DNA of 56,354 bases from Beijerinckiaceae bacterium (GCA_947478455.1 CANJWR010000008.1:1-56354), one strand, 5' to 3'. Counted from the first letter of the stretch, positions 37,364-47,514 are shown. Notes: a model not told the origin generated them from the sequence alone. Program-made: numbers and translations.

Positions 37364-37910
37364 ACCTGTGCCTTCGACACGATTCACCCTGGGGAACAAT
37401 CGCGCCGAACGCGTTTCCATTCTCGGCATTGCGCCCGGAAGGCAATTCGTGTTTCGGGGACCGCGGGAAGTCGCAGACCAATGCGGCGCTGCATTCGGGG
37501 TCGATCTGCCGGCTTCGCCCTGTCGGGCCAATAGACAGGACGGGCGCGCTGCCCTGCGGCTGGGGCCGGATGAATGGCTGCTCATAGCGCTGCCGGATGA
37601 CGCAGTTTTGGCCAGTCTGAGACATTCCCTGTCGAGGTTCGCTCATGCGCTCGTCGACGTTTCGAGCAGCGACGCCGTGTTCGAAATTCGTGGCCCTTCA
37701 ACCGCGCTTCTGTTGAACGCCGCAATACCGCTAGACCTTTCGCCGAAGACATTTCCGGTTGACGCCTGCACGCGAACGATTCTGGCCAAGGTCGGCGTCC
37801 TGCTCTGGCGAACAGAACAAGAGTGTTTCCGGCTTCAGGTCGCGCGCTCCTTTGCGGCCTATGTGCATGACGTTCTGGCAGAGGCGGCCTGGGGATTGCC
37901 GGATGCCTGA
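37356..37910 (+). CDS. soxG: sarcosine oxidase subunit gamma
   Basis: Overlaps soxA by 8 nt; LRLGPDEWLLIALPDD and LVDVSSSDAVFEIRGPSTALLLNAAIPLDL. Confidence 0.88.
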   Translation: MVEPVPSTRFTLGNNRAERVSILGIAPGRQFVFRGPREVADQCGAAFGVDLPASPCRANRQDGRAALRLGPDEWLLIALPDDAVLASLRHSLSRFAHALVDVSSSDAVFEIRGPSTALLLNAAIPLDLSPKTFPVDACTRTILAKVGVLLWRTEQECFRLQVARSFAAYVHDVLAEAAWGLPDA

Positions 37911-37973
37911 TGGTGTGGTTTCGCGGCCCGGCCCGGCCTGATAAGGATAGGACACCACAACCCGGATGACGCC

Positions 37974-38438
37974 ATGCAACGTCTCACCATCAGCCTTGAC
38001 GACAATATGGCCGAGGCCATCGACGCCTATATGGCCAAGCGCGGCTACAGCAACCGCTCGGAAGCCATGCGCGACCTCGTCCGCGAGGCGCTGACCCGCA
38101 CCGATACCGGCCCCGCGACAGATCAGTGTGTGGCGGCGGTGTCGTATGTGTACGACTACGACGGTCGCGATCTGGCCATGCGGCTCGACCGCTCCCAGCA
38201 TGAACATCACGACATCACGATTTCTTCGACGCGCACGCGGCTCGATCATCGTCATTGCATGGAAGTGACGATGTTTCGCGGGCGCACCGAGGCTGTGCGC
38301 AAGATTGCCGAGGCCACCATTGCGGAACGCGGGGTGCGTTTTGGGCAAATCAATCTCGTACCAATCCGCTCAGCCGGTGGTCGCCACCGCCACGGCGATC
38401 ACGAGCATGAACACGAGCACGATTCGCCGGCGCTTTAG
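37974..38438 (+). CDS. nikR: NikR-like ribbon-helix-helix regulator with non-canonical metal-site residues
   Basis: MQRLTISLDDNMAEAIDAYMAKRGYSNRSEAMRDLVREAL; SQHEHHDITISSTRTRLDHRHCMEVTMFRG; tail GRHRHGDHEHEHEHDSPAL. Confidence 0.85.
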   Translation: MQRLTISLDDNMAEAIDAYMAKRGYSNRSEAMRDLVREALTRTDTGPATDQCVAAVSYVYDYDGRDLAMRLDRSQHEHHDITISSTRTRLDHRHCMEVTMFRGRTEAVRKIAEATIAERGVRFGQINLVPIRSAGGRHRHGDHEHEHEHDSPAL

Positions 38439-39712
38439 TGCGGCGACTTGCCCAGCAAGGTGTCGCGATCGCGTAACGCCGGAAACAACCTTCCCCACAG
38501 GATCGCACAAAGGATTGTGGCTGCGCCGCCGAACACGATGGCCGGCCCGACGCCAATCAAGGCGGCCACTGCGCCGGATTCGAAATCGCCGAGATCGTTC
38601 GAGGTGCCGGTAAAAATCGAATTCACCGCCGCGACACGGCCGCGCATTTCATCGGGCGTTTCTATCTGGACCATGGTGTGGCGGATGACGACGCTAAGTG
38701 AATTTCCGGCTCCCATCAGGGCCAGGAAGCCAAGTGAAAGCAGCATCGAAGTTGAAAGCCCGAAGGCTATTGTGGCGAAGCCGTAGATGGCGACTGCCAG
38801 CAGGAGTTTTTTGCCAACCTTCGACTTCAGCGGAAAGTAGGCAAGTGCGGCTGCCATCGCGATGGCTCCGACTGCGGGCGCGGATCTCAGAAGCCCCAGA
38901 CCAAACGGGTCTGTCTGCAGAATGTCTTGCGCCACAATGGGCAGCAGCGATGTGGCGCCGCCGAACAGAACCGCGACAAGGTCGAGCGTGATAGCGCCAA
39001 ACAATTCGGGTTTTCTGTAGATGAAGCGCAGTCCGGCGCTCAGCGTCTCCCAGTTGATCTTCTGCCGCGGGCGGTCATCAGGTCGGGTCGAGGTCCTGAT
39101 CATGGATTCGCAGACGGCGGCCGCCAGGAAGCCCAGCGTCGCAGCGGAGAACACTGCAGTCGGGCCGAAGAAATAAAGCAATCCGCCCAGAGCAGGGCCG
39201 GAGATTGTCGCGGTCTGCATGGAGATCGAATACCACGAGATCGCATTTGAGAGCTGTTCGCGGGGCACCAGTAGCGGCGTGATGGCGTTGCCGGCAGGAT
39301 TGCCGAACGACCGGCCCGCGCCTGTCAGAATCAGACACAGATAGATCGGCCAGGTGCTGAATAGTCCGGTGGTTATCAGGACAGTCAGTATGAGTGACGA
39401 CAGACCGCAGGTCAGAAAGGCCAGCCACACCACGATGCGGCGATTGAAATTATCAGCCACATGGCCGGTGAACAATGCAAACACGAGCGACGGAATAAAG
39501 CTCGCCAACCCGGCGAAACCCAGCGCCCAGGCGCTTTTCGTTTCCGTGTAAAGATACCAGCCGACGCCGACATTCTGGATCTGCATGGCGGCGCCAGAGA
39601 GAAACCGGAATGCCGCGTGATAGCGGAAGTCGCGATAGGTGAAGGCCACATAGCCGGCGGTCGAGCGGTGTTTTGAGTCCGTCGAAACGCCTGCCATTCT
39701 GTCTCCAGTCAA
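38435..39712 (-). CDS. MFS transporter (EntS/DUF894-like)
   Basis: YRDFRYHAAFRFLSGAAMQIQNVGVGWYLYTETKSAWALGFAGLASFIPSL; PAGNAITPLLVPREQLSNAISWYS. Confidence 0.88.
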   Translation of the reverse strand: MTGDRMAGVSTDSKHRSTAGYVAFTYRDFRYHAAFRFLSGAAMQIQNVGVGWYLYTETKSAWALGFAGLASFIPSLVFALFTGHVADNFNRRIVVWLAFLTCGLSSLILTVLITTGLFSTWPIYLCLILTGAGRSFGNPAGNAITPLLVPREQLSNAISWYSISMQTATISGPALGGLLYFFGPTAVFSAATLGFLAAAVCESMIRTSTRPDDRPRQKINWETLSAGLRFIYRKPELFGAITLDLVAVLFGGATSLLPIVAQDILQTDPFGLGLLRSAPAVGAIAMAAALAYFPLKSKVGKKLLLAVAIYGFATIAFGLSTSMLLSLGFLALMGAGNSLSVVIRHTMVQIETPDEMRGRVAAVNSIFTGTSNDLGDFESGAVAALIGVGPAIVFGGAATILCAILWGRLFPALRDRDTLLGKSPH

Positions 39713-39719
39713 ATTGCGA

Positions 39720-40529
39720 TTAACGTACGGTCTTCCACGGCACGATGATGCGCTCGACCTCGTTGAGGATGATGGTGAACAGCACGCCGAGCGCGGCGAT
39801 CACCAGCAGACCTACATACATGGTCTCAACCGATAGAATTTCCCACGCATTCCACATCATGTAGCCAAGACCGGATTTGGCCCCGACCATTTCGGCGAGC
39901 GAGATGAGAATAAGCCCCATGCCGACGCCGAGCTTGATTCCGGTCATGATGAGCGGCAATGCGCCCGGGAATGCGACAGTGCGGAACACCTGCCAGCCGC
40001 GCGCACCGAAATTGCGGCTCACATCGAAGTAGATCTTGTTGATCTCGCGCACGCCCGCAACCGTGTTGATGATGATCGGGTAGAAAATCCCGACTGCCAC
40101 CATGACGATCTTGGACGCTTCGCCCAATCCGAAGATGAGCAAGATTAACGGCAGGATCGCGCTCTTGGGTATCGGATAGGTGGCGGAGACGATTGGATCG
40201 AAGATGGCCCGGAAAGTCTTGTTCAGACCCATCACGATCCCCAGCAACAATGCCGGAATGCCGCCAAACAGGAAGCCCCAGAACAATCGCTGCATCGAGG
40301 CCGACAAATGCCGCCATAACGCGCCGGATTCGACCAGCTTGATCAGCGTTTCGAAAATCCTCGACGGCGCGGGGAAAAATCGGACGTCGATCCAGCCAAC
40401 CCGGGCGGCGATTTCCCACGCCAGCAGAAGCATGAGCGGCGATGCAATGCTGATAAGACGTTCGAGATTGCCGTCGTTGAGTTTGAACCGAAAGCCCGAT
40501 GGAGCTTGCTTGTGCGCCGCGTCAGTCAT
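39720..40529 (-). CDS. ABC transporter permease, NitT/TauT (SsuC-like) family
   Basis: TYPIPKSAILPLILLIFGLGEASKIVMVAVGIFYPIIINTVAGVREI. Confidence 0.9.
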   Translation of the reverse strand: MTDAAHKQAPSGFRFKLNDGNLERLISIASPLMLLLAWEIAARVGWIDVRFFPAPSRIFETLIKLVESGALWRHLSASMQRLFWGFLFGGIPALLLGIVMGLNKTFRAIFDPIVSATYPIPKSAILPLILLIFGLGEASKIVMVAVGIFYPIIINTVAGVREINKIYFDVSRNFGARGWQVFRTVAFPGALPLIMTGIKLGVGMGLILISLAEMVGAKSGLGYMMWNAWEILSVETMYVGLLVIAALGVLFTIILNEVERIIVPWKTVR

Positions 40530-41362
40530 GCGACGCTCCCTTCGTCGAGCGCGCGGGCGCGATGTACTTCCTCGCGCAGGTACCCCCAGATCTTGTAAAC
40601 GAATTCGCCGTAGGCAGGCTCGGCGCGCAGCTCCAGCACCGAGCGCGGACGCGGGAACGGCACATCCACCATGGCCTTGGCGCGGCCCGGATGGGCCGTC
40701 ATCACCATGATGCGATCGCCGAGCGTCACCGCCTCATCCACGCTGTGGGTGATGAACATCACAGTCTTGCGGGTTTCCTCCCATATGCGCAGCAGTTCTT
40801 CCTGCAGCATCAGCTTGTTCTGCTCGTCGAGCGCCGAGAAAGGCTCGTCCATCAGCAGTATGTCGGGATCATTGGCGAAGGCGCGGGCGATCGACACGCG
40901 CTGACGCATGCCGCCCGACAGCTGATGGGGATAGGAATCGACGAACTTCGACAGGCCGGTGCGCATCAGATAGTGGCCGACCACATCCTTGATCTCGCCT
41001 TGCGGACGCCGGCGCATACGCAATCCATAGGAGGCGTTTTCCCAGACCGTCATCCACGGAAACAGGGAATCGCCCTGAAACACCATCGAATTGCCGGGAC
41101 GGTTGTCGGCAGGCTTCGTGATTTCGACCGAACCTGACGAATGTTTTTCAAGACCCGCCAGAATACGCAGCAAAGTCGTCTTGCCACAGCCGGACGGGCC
41201 GACAATCATAAAAAAACAACCCGTAGGAATATCGAGTGTCAGATTGTCGATGGCTACGAACGGGCCCTTGCGGGTCTCGAAGACCTTCGACAGCCCGCGC
41301 AGCCTGATCTTGACGTCCGCCGTATCGGCGGGATTGTCGCGCAACGCCTGGGCTGTCATCAC
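40526..41362 (-). CDS. ABC transporter ATP-binding protein, NitT/TauT family
   Basis: Walker A VGPSGCGKTTLLRILAGLE, signature LSGGMRQRVSIARAFA, Walker B ILLMDEPFSALD. Confidence 0.95.
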   Translation of the reverse strand: MMTAQALRDNPADTADVKIRLRGLSKVFETRKGPFVAIDNLTLDIPTGCFFMIVGPSGCGKTTLLRILAGLEKHSSGSVEITKPADNRPGNSMVFQGDSLFPWMTVWENASYGLRMRRRPQGEIKDVVGHYLMRTGLSKFVDSYPHQLSGGMRQRVSIARAFANDPDILLMDEPFSALDEQNKLMLQEELLRIWEETRKTVMFITHSVDEAVTLGDRIMVMTAHPGRAKAMVDVPFPRPRSVLELRAEPAYGEFVYKIWGYLREEVHRARALDEGSVA

Positions 41363-41377
41363 TGCTACCTTGCCGAC

Positions 41378-42415
41378 CTATTTTGCGGCGCGAGGCTTGT
41401 AGGGGCCAAGATCCTTCACCGCAGCTTCTACAAACGAATTGTCGACCACCTGATCGATCGTCACCTTGCCTTCGATGTCTCCGGTCGCCTTGAAGAAATC
41501 GAGATCGGTCGCGAGGGTGGGAATATTCACGAAGCCGTCCGGATTGCAACCATGTGCGGTGATCTGCCGATAGACAGCCGGATCCTTGATGTTGGTGTAT
41601 TCGGTCAGGATGGCGATCACCTCTTCGGCGTTCGGACCTGCAAGCCTTCCGTCCTTCAGGGCGTCATTGTAATCGCGCAGTGCGCGCACATAGGCGCGCA
41701 TGAAGCGCTTGCCGGCGTCGGGATTCTTTTTCAGGAACATGCCCGAATAGAGGATCACCGCGACCTGATGGTTCGGGTAGATGATGTCGTCGCCCATGAA
41801 GCGCACGGCAGCGCCGCGCTTCTCGGCCTCGGTGGCGTTGGGCTCGGTGGTGAAGGACGCATCGATGGCCTTGTTCTGCAGCGCCAGCACTTGCTGCGGG
41901 AAAGCGAGATAGACCTGCTCGACATCCTTCAACGGGATGCCGCCTCTTTTCACGGCTTCGTTGAGCGTGGTGGAGGAGCCGCTGCCGGGCGCGCTGATGG
42001 CGACTTTCATGCCTTTCAGATCGGCGAGGGATTTGAAGCGGCCGCTGTCGATATGGTCCTTGCGGATCATGAGCGGCTGGAAGCCGTGGCCTGCCGGCGT
42101 CGAGCCCTTGTCGGCGACGATCTTGATGTCCACTCCGCGCGCAATGGCGTTGTAGAGACCCGCTGAAGGACCACCGCCTCCGATGTCGAGCTGGCCGACG
42201 CCGAGCGGTGCGACCATTTTGGCGGCGGTGTCGAAATTAGTCATGTTCACCGCCAGACCTTCCTGACGGAAATAGCCCTTCTTGTCGGCGATGAAGAACC
42301 CGACATCGGTGGCTGCGCCGCTGATGCCGATCTCAATCTTGATATCGGCGGCGAGGACCGGCGAAGCAACCGCGACGGCACAAAGCCCCAGCAGGGCGGT
42401 AAAGGTCTGACGCAT
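41378..42415 (-). CDS. ABC transporter substrate-binding protein (NitT/TauT-like)
   Basis: Signal peptide MRQTFTALLGLCAVAVASPVLA; MKVAISAPGSGSSTTLNEAVKRGGIPLKDVEQVYLAFPQQVLALQNKAIDAS. Confidence 0.9.
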   Translation of the reverse strand: MRQTFTALLGLCAVAVASPVLAADIKIEIGISGAATDVGFFIADKKGYFRQEGLAVNMTNFDTAAKMVAPLGVGQLDIGGGGPSAGLYNAIARGVDIKIVADKGSTPAGHGFQPLMIRKDHIDSGRFKSLADLKGMKVAISAPGSGSSTTLNEAVKRGGIPLKDVEQVYLAFPQQVLALQNKAIDASFTTEPNATEAEKRGAAVRFMGDDIIYPNHQVAVILYSGMFLKKNPDAGKRFMRAYVRALRDYNDALKDGRLAGPNAEEVIAILTEYTNIKDPAVYRQITAHGCNPDGFVNIPTLATDLDFFKATGDIEGKVTIDQVVDNSFVEAAVKDLGPYKPRAAK

Positions 42416-42548
42416 GGTTTCCTCCGGCTGCCGGCCTCTCGGGACCGGTCGGTTCCCAACGCACAGCCATCGGGCTGCGACTTGTATGACGAGCCTTTCG
42501 ACAAAACGGTCGGGTGTCAACGTGGCCGCAAGGCGGGATTTCGGTCGG

Positions 42549-43196
42549 TCAGGCCGCTGCGGGCGGGTTTGTGTAGAGTGCGCCCTTGCGGTAGGCCTCG
42601 ATCACCGCAGGACGCGCCTTGATGGCGTCGTACCACCGCTTGAGATGGATGAATTCCGCAAAAGGATCTCCGACGCGCGAACTCGTATTCACCCACGGAT
42701 AGGACATCATGTCGGCGACCGAATAGGCGTCGGCGAGATATTCGTGATTGGCCAGACGGCGATCCAGCACGCCGAGCAGACGATGGGTCTCGTCCGTATA
42801 GCGCTTGATCGCATAGGGAAGTTTTTCGGGCGCGGCGTTCATGAAATGATTACGCTGGCCGGCCATCGGCCCCAGTCCGCCGACCTGCCAGAACATCCAT
42901 TCGGTGGCCGCAATCCGTCCGCGTAGATCCTTGGGCAGGAACTTGCCGGTCTTCTCGGCGAGATAGAGCAGGATTGCGCCTGACTCAAAGATCGAAATGG
43001 GCGCGCCGCCATCGGCCGGCGCAAGGTCGACGATGGCCGGGATGCGATTGTTGGGAGAAATCTTCAGAAACTCCGGCCTGAATTGCTCGCCCTTCGAAAT
43101 CCGCACTGGAAACGTCTCGTAGGGAACCGACGCCTCTTCGAGAAAGATCTGGATCTTGATACCGTTCGACGTCGGCCAGTAATGCAATTCGATCAT
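42549..43196 (-). CDS. glutathione S-transferase (YfcG/YghU-like)
   Basis: MIELHYWPTSNGIKIQIFLEEASVPYETFPVRISKGEQFRPEFLKISPNNRIPAIVD..ISIFESGAILLYLAEKTGKFLP. Confidence 0.92.
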   Translation of the reverse strand: MIELHYWPTSNGIKIQIFLEEASVPYETFPVRISKGEQFRPEFLKISPNNRIPAIVDLAPADGGAPISIFESGAILLYLAEKTGKFLPKDLRGRIAATEWMFWQVGGLGPMAGQRNHFMNAAPEKLPYAIKRYTDETHRLLGVLDRRLANHEYLADAYSVADMMSYPWVNTSSRVGDPFAEFIHLKRWYDAIKARPAVIEAYRKGALYTNPPAAA

Positions 43197-43211
43197 TTGA
43201 AAATCCCTGAT

Positions 43212-43907
43212 CTATGCGCCGCGTCCGGGCGCCTTGCGGGCGGCGCCGTTGTGGAGATCGAGCATGCGTTCGCGCCAGGCATAGACCGGATCGCCATGTT
43301 CCAGCAGTTTGATCTGCGAGACAGCGCGCGACCACATGAAGGCGCCGAACAACAGATAGTCAGCAAATGCCGGAGCCGGTCCGCACAGAAAAGGTTGATA
43401 CTGCAGCGTATCGCGCGCCGGCTGCAAAGCATTGCGCAGTTCCTGCACGCCTTCGGCAGGCGAAACCCGGAACTGCTCCAGCGTCATGCCCAGCCGCGCC
43501 TCACGGGTGGAGCGAAAATAGGCTTTGTCGCGCTGATCGAGCGCATCGAGAATGTCGACGATGATCAGGCGCTGAATGGCGCGATGCACGCTGCCCTGCA
43601 CCCAGAAACGGATCATGTTGCAGAGCGCCATGGCCTGCGATCCGCCAAACAGCTTCGGCTTTTCCGGATAGGCGGCTTCGAGATAGACCGCGATGTCCCA
43701 GCTGTCATTGACGGAGCGATTGCCGTCGCGGATCACCGGCAAAAGCTTCTGGCCAGAGAACGCGATGGGCTCCTTGTCGACAAAACGCAACGGTATGTCG
43801 TCGAAAGGCAGACCCTTGTGCAGAAGCGCCATCCGGATGCGCCAGCAGTTCGGGCTGAACCGTACATTGACGTCGCCGCCGGCCAGGTCGAAGAATTGAA
43901 TCGTCAA
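43212..43907 (-). CDS. glutathione S-transferase, LigE/beta-etherase-like; probable TTG start
   Basis: FSPNCWRIRMALLHKGLPFDDIPLRF..VNDSWDIAVYLEAAYPEKPKLFGG..FADYLLFGAFMWSRAVS; (L)TIQFFDLAG start at 43907. Confidence 0.8.
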   Translation of the reverse strand: MTIQFFDLAGGDVNVRFSPNCWRIRMALLHKGLPFDDIPLRFVDKEPIAFSGQKLLPVIRDGNRSVNDSWDIAVYLEAAYPEKPKLFGGSQAMALCNMIRFWVQGSVHRAIQRLIIVDILDALDQRDKAYFRSTREARLGMTLEQFRVSPAEGVQELRNALQPARDTLQYQPFLCGPAPAFADYLLFGAFMWSRAVSQIKLLEHGDPVYAWRERMLDLHNGAARKAPGRGA

Positions 43908-43986
43908 GTTGTTGCCCCCGCTTGCGATTTTGTCCCGACAGAACACACCAGCATGAGCCCCGGCGCAACGGGAAAATTGTTTCGAC

Positions 43987-44991
43987 CTAGTTTGCGCCTG
44001 CGTCCGGAGGATCGAAATCGGCGGGGTCGAAGTCCCGGTGCACCGAACAGAATTCGCACGTCACCCCGATGCGGCCATTGTCGCCCACCATGTCGCGGCG
44101 CTCGTCGCGGGTGAAATTGCGCAGCATGGATTCCACGCGAGCCTGTGAGCAGCGGCACTGATGGCGCACCGACTGCGGCTCGAAAACCTTGACGCCGCGC
44201 TCGTGAAACAGCCGGTAAAGCAAACGTTCGCTCGACAGCGTCGGGTCGACAAGTTCGTGATCCTCGACCGTGCCGGCAAGGGCTTTGGCCTCACTCCACG
44301 CATCGTCTTCGATGAAGGTCGATTCCGGGGCTGCGCCGCCGGGCGCATCCCCGGGCGAAATTTCGGGGATGCGGCGACGTTCGGGCGAGTCCGGCAGAAA
44401 CTGCACAAGAAGCCCGCCGGCCCGCCAGTTCTTGCCGCCGCTCGTGATGCTCTCCGCGATGGCAAGCCGCACGACAGTGGGAATCTGTTCCGACTGGCGG
44501 AAATATTGATGGCCGGCTTCTTCGAGCCCCTGCCCTTCCAGCGCCACGACGCCCTGATAGCGCGACATGTCCGGGCCCTGATCGATGGTCAGCGCCAAAT
44601 GGCCACGCCCGAGCAATTGCGCACTGTTCTGGCCGCCCGATGCTTGCAATGCGTCGAGTCGCGCGGCATCGAACCGCGCCAGTCCGCGCAACTTGTCGGG
44701 CGCTTCGAAATCGACGACCAGCATGTCAACGACACCATCAGTGCGGGTCTGCAACTGGAAGCGCCCGTCGAATTTCAACGCCGAGCCAAGCAACACTGTC
44801 AGAACAGCGGCCTCGCCGAGCAGGCGCGCCACAGGCTCCGGATAGCCGTGCTGGGACAAAACAATATCGAGCGAGGAACCGAGGCGAACCACGCGGCCAC
44901 GCACATCCAGCGGCTCAACCGAAAACGGCAGGATGATATCGTCCTGACCAACGTCAGAAACCGGCCGGACCGCCGACGCGTCCGTCATCAT
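43987..44991 (-). CDS. hslO: Hsp33 redox chaperone
   Basis: [19 protein letters not shown] and [10 protein letters not shown] carry the CxC...CxxC zinc motif; [38 protein letters not shown]. Confidence 0.96.
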   Translation of the reverse strand: MMTDASAVRPVSDVGQDDIILPFSVEPLDVRGRVVRLGSSLDIVLSQHGYPEPVARLLGEAAVLTVLLGSALKFDGRFQLQTRTDGVVDMLVVDFEAPDKLRGLARFDAARLDALQASGGQNSAQLLGRGHLALTIDQGPDMSRYQGVVALEGQGLEEAGHQYFRQSEQIPTVVRLAIAESITSGGKNWRAGGLLVQFLPDSPERRRIPEISPGDAPGGAAPESTFIEDDAWSEAKALAGTVEDHELVDPTLSSERLLYRLFHERGVKVFEPQSVRHQCRCSQARVESMLRNFTRDERRDMVGDNGRIGVTCEFCSVHRDFDPADFDPPDAGAN

Positions 44992-45938
44992 ACGGCGCTA
45001 ACTCCCGAGCCGTCGGCTCCGAGGCACCAGGCCAGAATTCCCTTCTGAGCATGCAGGCGGTTCTCGGCCTCGTCAAAGACGACCGATTGCGGTCCGTCGA
45101 TAACGGCGTCGGTGACTTCCTCACCGCGATGGGCAGGCAAGCAATGCATGAAGATCGCGCCATCGTTGGCGGCGGCCATCAGCTTCGAATTCACCTGGTA
45201 GGGCGACAGAAGGTTGTGCCTGTGGCGCGCCTCTTCCTCGTCGCCCATCGAAACCCAACAATCGGAAATCACCGCATCGGCGTTCTTGACCGCCGCGAAG
45301 GGATCGTCCGTCAGGGTGACGCGCGCGCTGTTCGCCTTCACCCAGTCCAGCACGGTTTTCGACGGCGCCAGTTCGGGCGGGGTTGCAACATTAATGGAGA
45401 AATCAAAACGCTCGGCCGCATGAATCCAGCTTGCCAGCACATTATTGGCGTCGCCGGTCCAGGCCACAGTGCGGCCCTTGATGGGCCCCTTGTGTTCCTC
45501 AAAGGTCAGAACGTCCGCCATCACCTGACAGGGATGCGAGCGTTTCGTCAGCGCATTGATGACCGGCACAGTGGCGTTGTCGGCCAGTTCGCGCAGGTCC
45601 TCGTGATCGAGAATACGGATCATGATCGCATCCACATAGCGCGACAGAACGCGCGCCGTGTCCGCAATGGTTTCGCCGCGTCCAAGCTGCATTTCCGCGC
45701 CGGTGAGCATGATGGTTTCGCCGCCGAGTTCGCGCATGGCGACATCGAAAGATACGCGCGTGCGCGTCGAAGGACGATCGAAAATCATCGCCAGCATTTT
45801 GCCGGCGAGTGGCTTGTTCGGCGAAGCTTTCGCCTGCCGGCGACCGGCCTTCAGTGTCGACGACAGATCGAGAATATGCCGCAGTTCGGGCGCCGAAATT
45901 TCGGTCAGGTCCAGAAAGTGTCTGGGCTTGCTCATCAC
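44988..45938 (-). CDS. argF: ornithine carbamoyltransferase
   Basis: [65 protein letters not shown]. Confidence 0.98.
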   Translation of the reverse strand: MMSKPRHFLDLTEISAPELRHILDLSSTLKAGRRQAKASPNKPLAGKMLAMIFDRPSTRTRVSFDVAMRELGGETIMLTGAEMQLGRGETIADTARVLSRYVDAIMIRILDHEDLRELADNATVPVINALTKRSHPCQVMADVLTFEEHKGPIKGRTVAWTGDANNVLASWIHAAERFDFSINVATPPELAPSKTVLDWVKANSARVTLTDDPFAAVKNADAVISDCWVSMGDEEEARHRHNLLSPYQVNSKLMAAANDGAIFMHCLPAHRGEEVTDAVIDGPQSVVFDEAENRLHAQKGILAWCLGADGSGVSAV

Positions 45939-47140
45939 TGCACCTTTGCGGGCGCGGCGAGCGCCTTCTCGGTCACCATGCAGGCCGCGTCTATGCGCGC
46001 CACAGCTTCCGCCACTTCGGTCTCGCCGATGATCAGCGGAGGCAGCAGGCGCACCACATTGTCGCCGGCCGGAATCAGCAGAATTCCCTGATCGCGCAGG
46101 GTCGCGGCGAAATCCGTATTGACGACCTTCTCGTTGATGCGAATTCCAAGCATCAGGCCTTCGCCGCGAATTTCTGCGATCACGCCGGGATGGCGGTCGC
46201 GCAACTCGGCAAGACGCTGTTTCAGCAAGAGCCCGGTCTGGGCGACCTTGTCGATGAACCCCGGCTCAAGCACTACGTCCAGCACAGCATTGCCGACCGC
46301 CATGGCGAGCGGATTGCCGCCGAAGGTCGTGCCATGGGTGCCGTACACCATGCCCTTGCCGGCTTCCGTCGTCGTCAGACAGGCGCCAAGCGGAAAGCCG
46401 CCGCCAATGCCCTTGGCGATCGACATGATGTCCGGCGTCACGCCCGACAATTCATAGGCGAAAAGCTTGCCGGTGCGCCCGACGCCGGTCTGCACTTCGT
46501 CGAACATCAGCAGCAGGCCGTGTTCGTCGCAAAGGGCGCGCAGCGCCCGCAGAAACGCAGGTTCGAAAACCCTGATGCCGCCCTCTCCCTGGATCGGCTC
46601 GATCAGGATCGCGCCGGTCTCGGGGCCGATGGCGGCCTTCACTGCGTCGAGATCGTTGATCGGAACCTGATCGAAGCCCTGTACGGCAGGACCGAAGCCG
46701 TCGAGATATTTCTTGTTGCCGCCAGCCGCGATGGTGGCGAGCGTGCGTCCATGAAAGGCGCCATCAAACGTAATGATCCGATAGCGCTCGGGCTTGCCAC
46801 TGGCCGACTGGTATTTGCGGGCGGTCTTGATGGCGCATTCCAGCGCCTCGGCCCCCGAATTGGTGAAAAACACCAGATCGGCGAAGCTCTTGTCGACAAG
46901 GCGCTGCGCCAGCCGCTCGCCTTCGGGAATCACAAACAGGTTCGAGGTGTGCCAGAGCTTTTGACCCTGTTCGACCAAAGCATGAACCAAATGCGGGTGC
47001 GAATAACCCAGCGAAGCGACCGCTATGCCGCCGCCAAAATCGAGAAATCGCTTCCCGCCAGATGCTTCCAGCCAGGCTCCCTCGCCTTTTTCAAAGGCGA
47101 GATTGATCCGCGCATAGGTCGGCAAGATGGGCGATGTCAC
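45935..47140 (-). CDS. argD: acetylornithine aminotransferase
   Basis: [72 protein letters not shown] start at 47140. Confidence 0.95.
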   Translation of the reverse strand: MTSPILPTYARINLAFEKGEGAWLEASGGKRFLDFGGGIAVASLGYSHPHLVHALVEQGQKLWHTSNLFVIPEGERLAQRLVDKSFADLVFFTNSGAEALECAIKTARKYQSASGKPERYRIITFDGAFHGRTLATIAAGGNKKYLDGFGPAVQGFDQVPINDLDAVKAAIGPETGAILIEPIQGEGGIRVFEPAFLRALRALCDEHGLLLMFDEVQTGVGRTGKLFAYELSGVTPDIMSIAKGIGGGFPLGACLTTTEAGKGMVYGTHGTTFGGNPLAMAVGNAVLDVVLEPGFIDKVAQTGLLLKQRLAELRDRHPGVIAEIRGEGLMLGIRINEKVVNTDFAATLRDQGILLIPAGDNVVRLLPPLIIGETEVAEAVARIDAACMVTEKALAAPAKVQ

Positions 47141-47514
47141 GGTTGGCTCCAAAATCGAAGCGCCAGATAGGCCTTCAAAATCAAAGCGCCGCCCCACTGG
47201 AGCGGCTGCTTTTCTACATGCGCAATCTAGTTTCTTATGCGCTTGCGGTCAACGAAATGCGTAAACGGCAGCCTGGACGGGTCCGGGCATCTGGATCCGG
47301 TTTGCGAATAGCTGTGGGTTCAATTGGGGAAAACGCCAGTGTTGCATTTCGGACTCTTGCGCTCGATTCAACCAGTAGTGTAGTTTTCGATCCGTCGACT
47401 ACGACATTTCGTGCGCGGCGGACCTATCTGAAAGCGTAACGCGTTAAACGACGCCGGTATCCCGGTGCTGCGGTGCGGTTTGGATTCTCGGCGGACCCAA
47501 TCTGGAGGACATAG

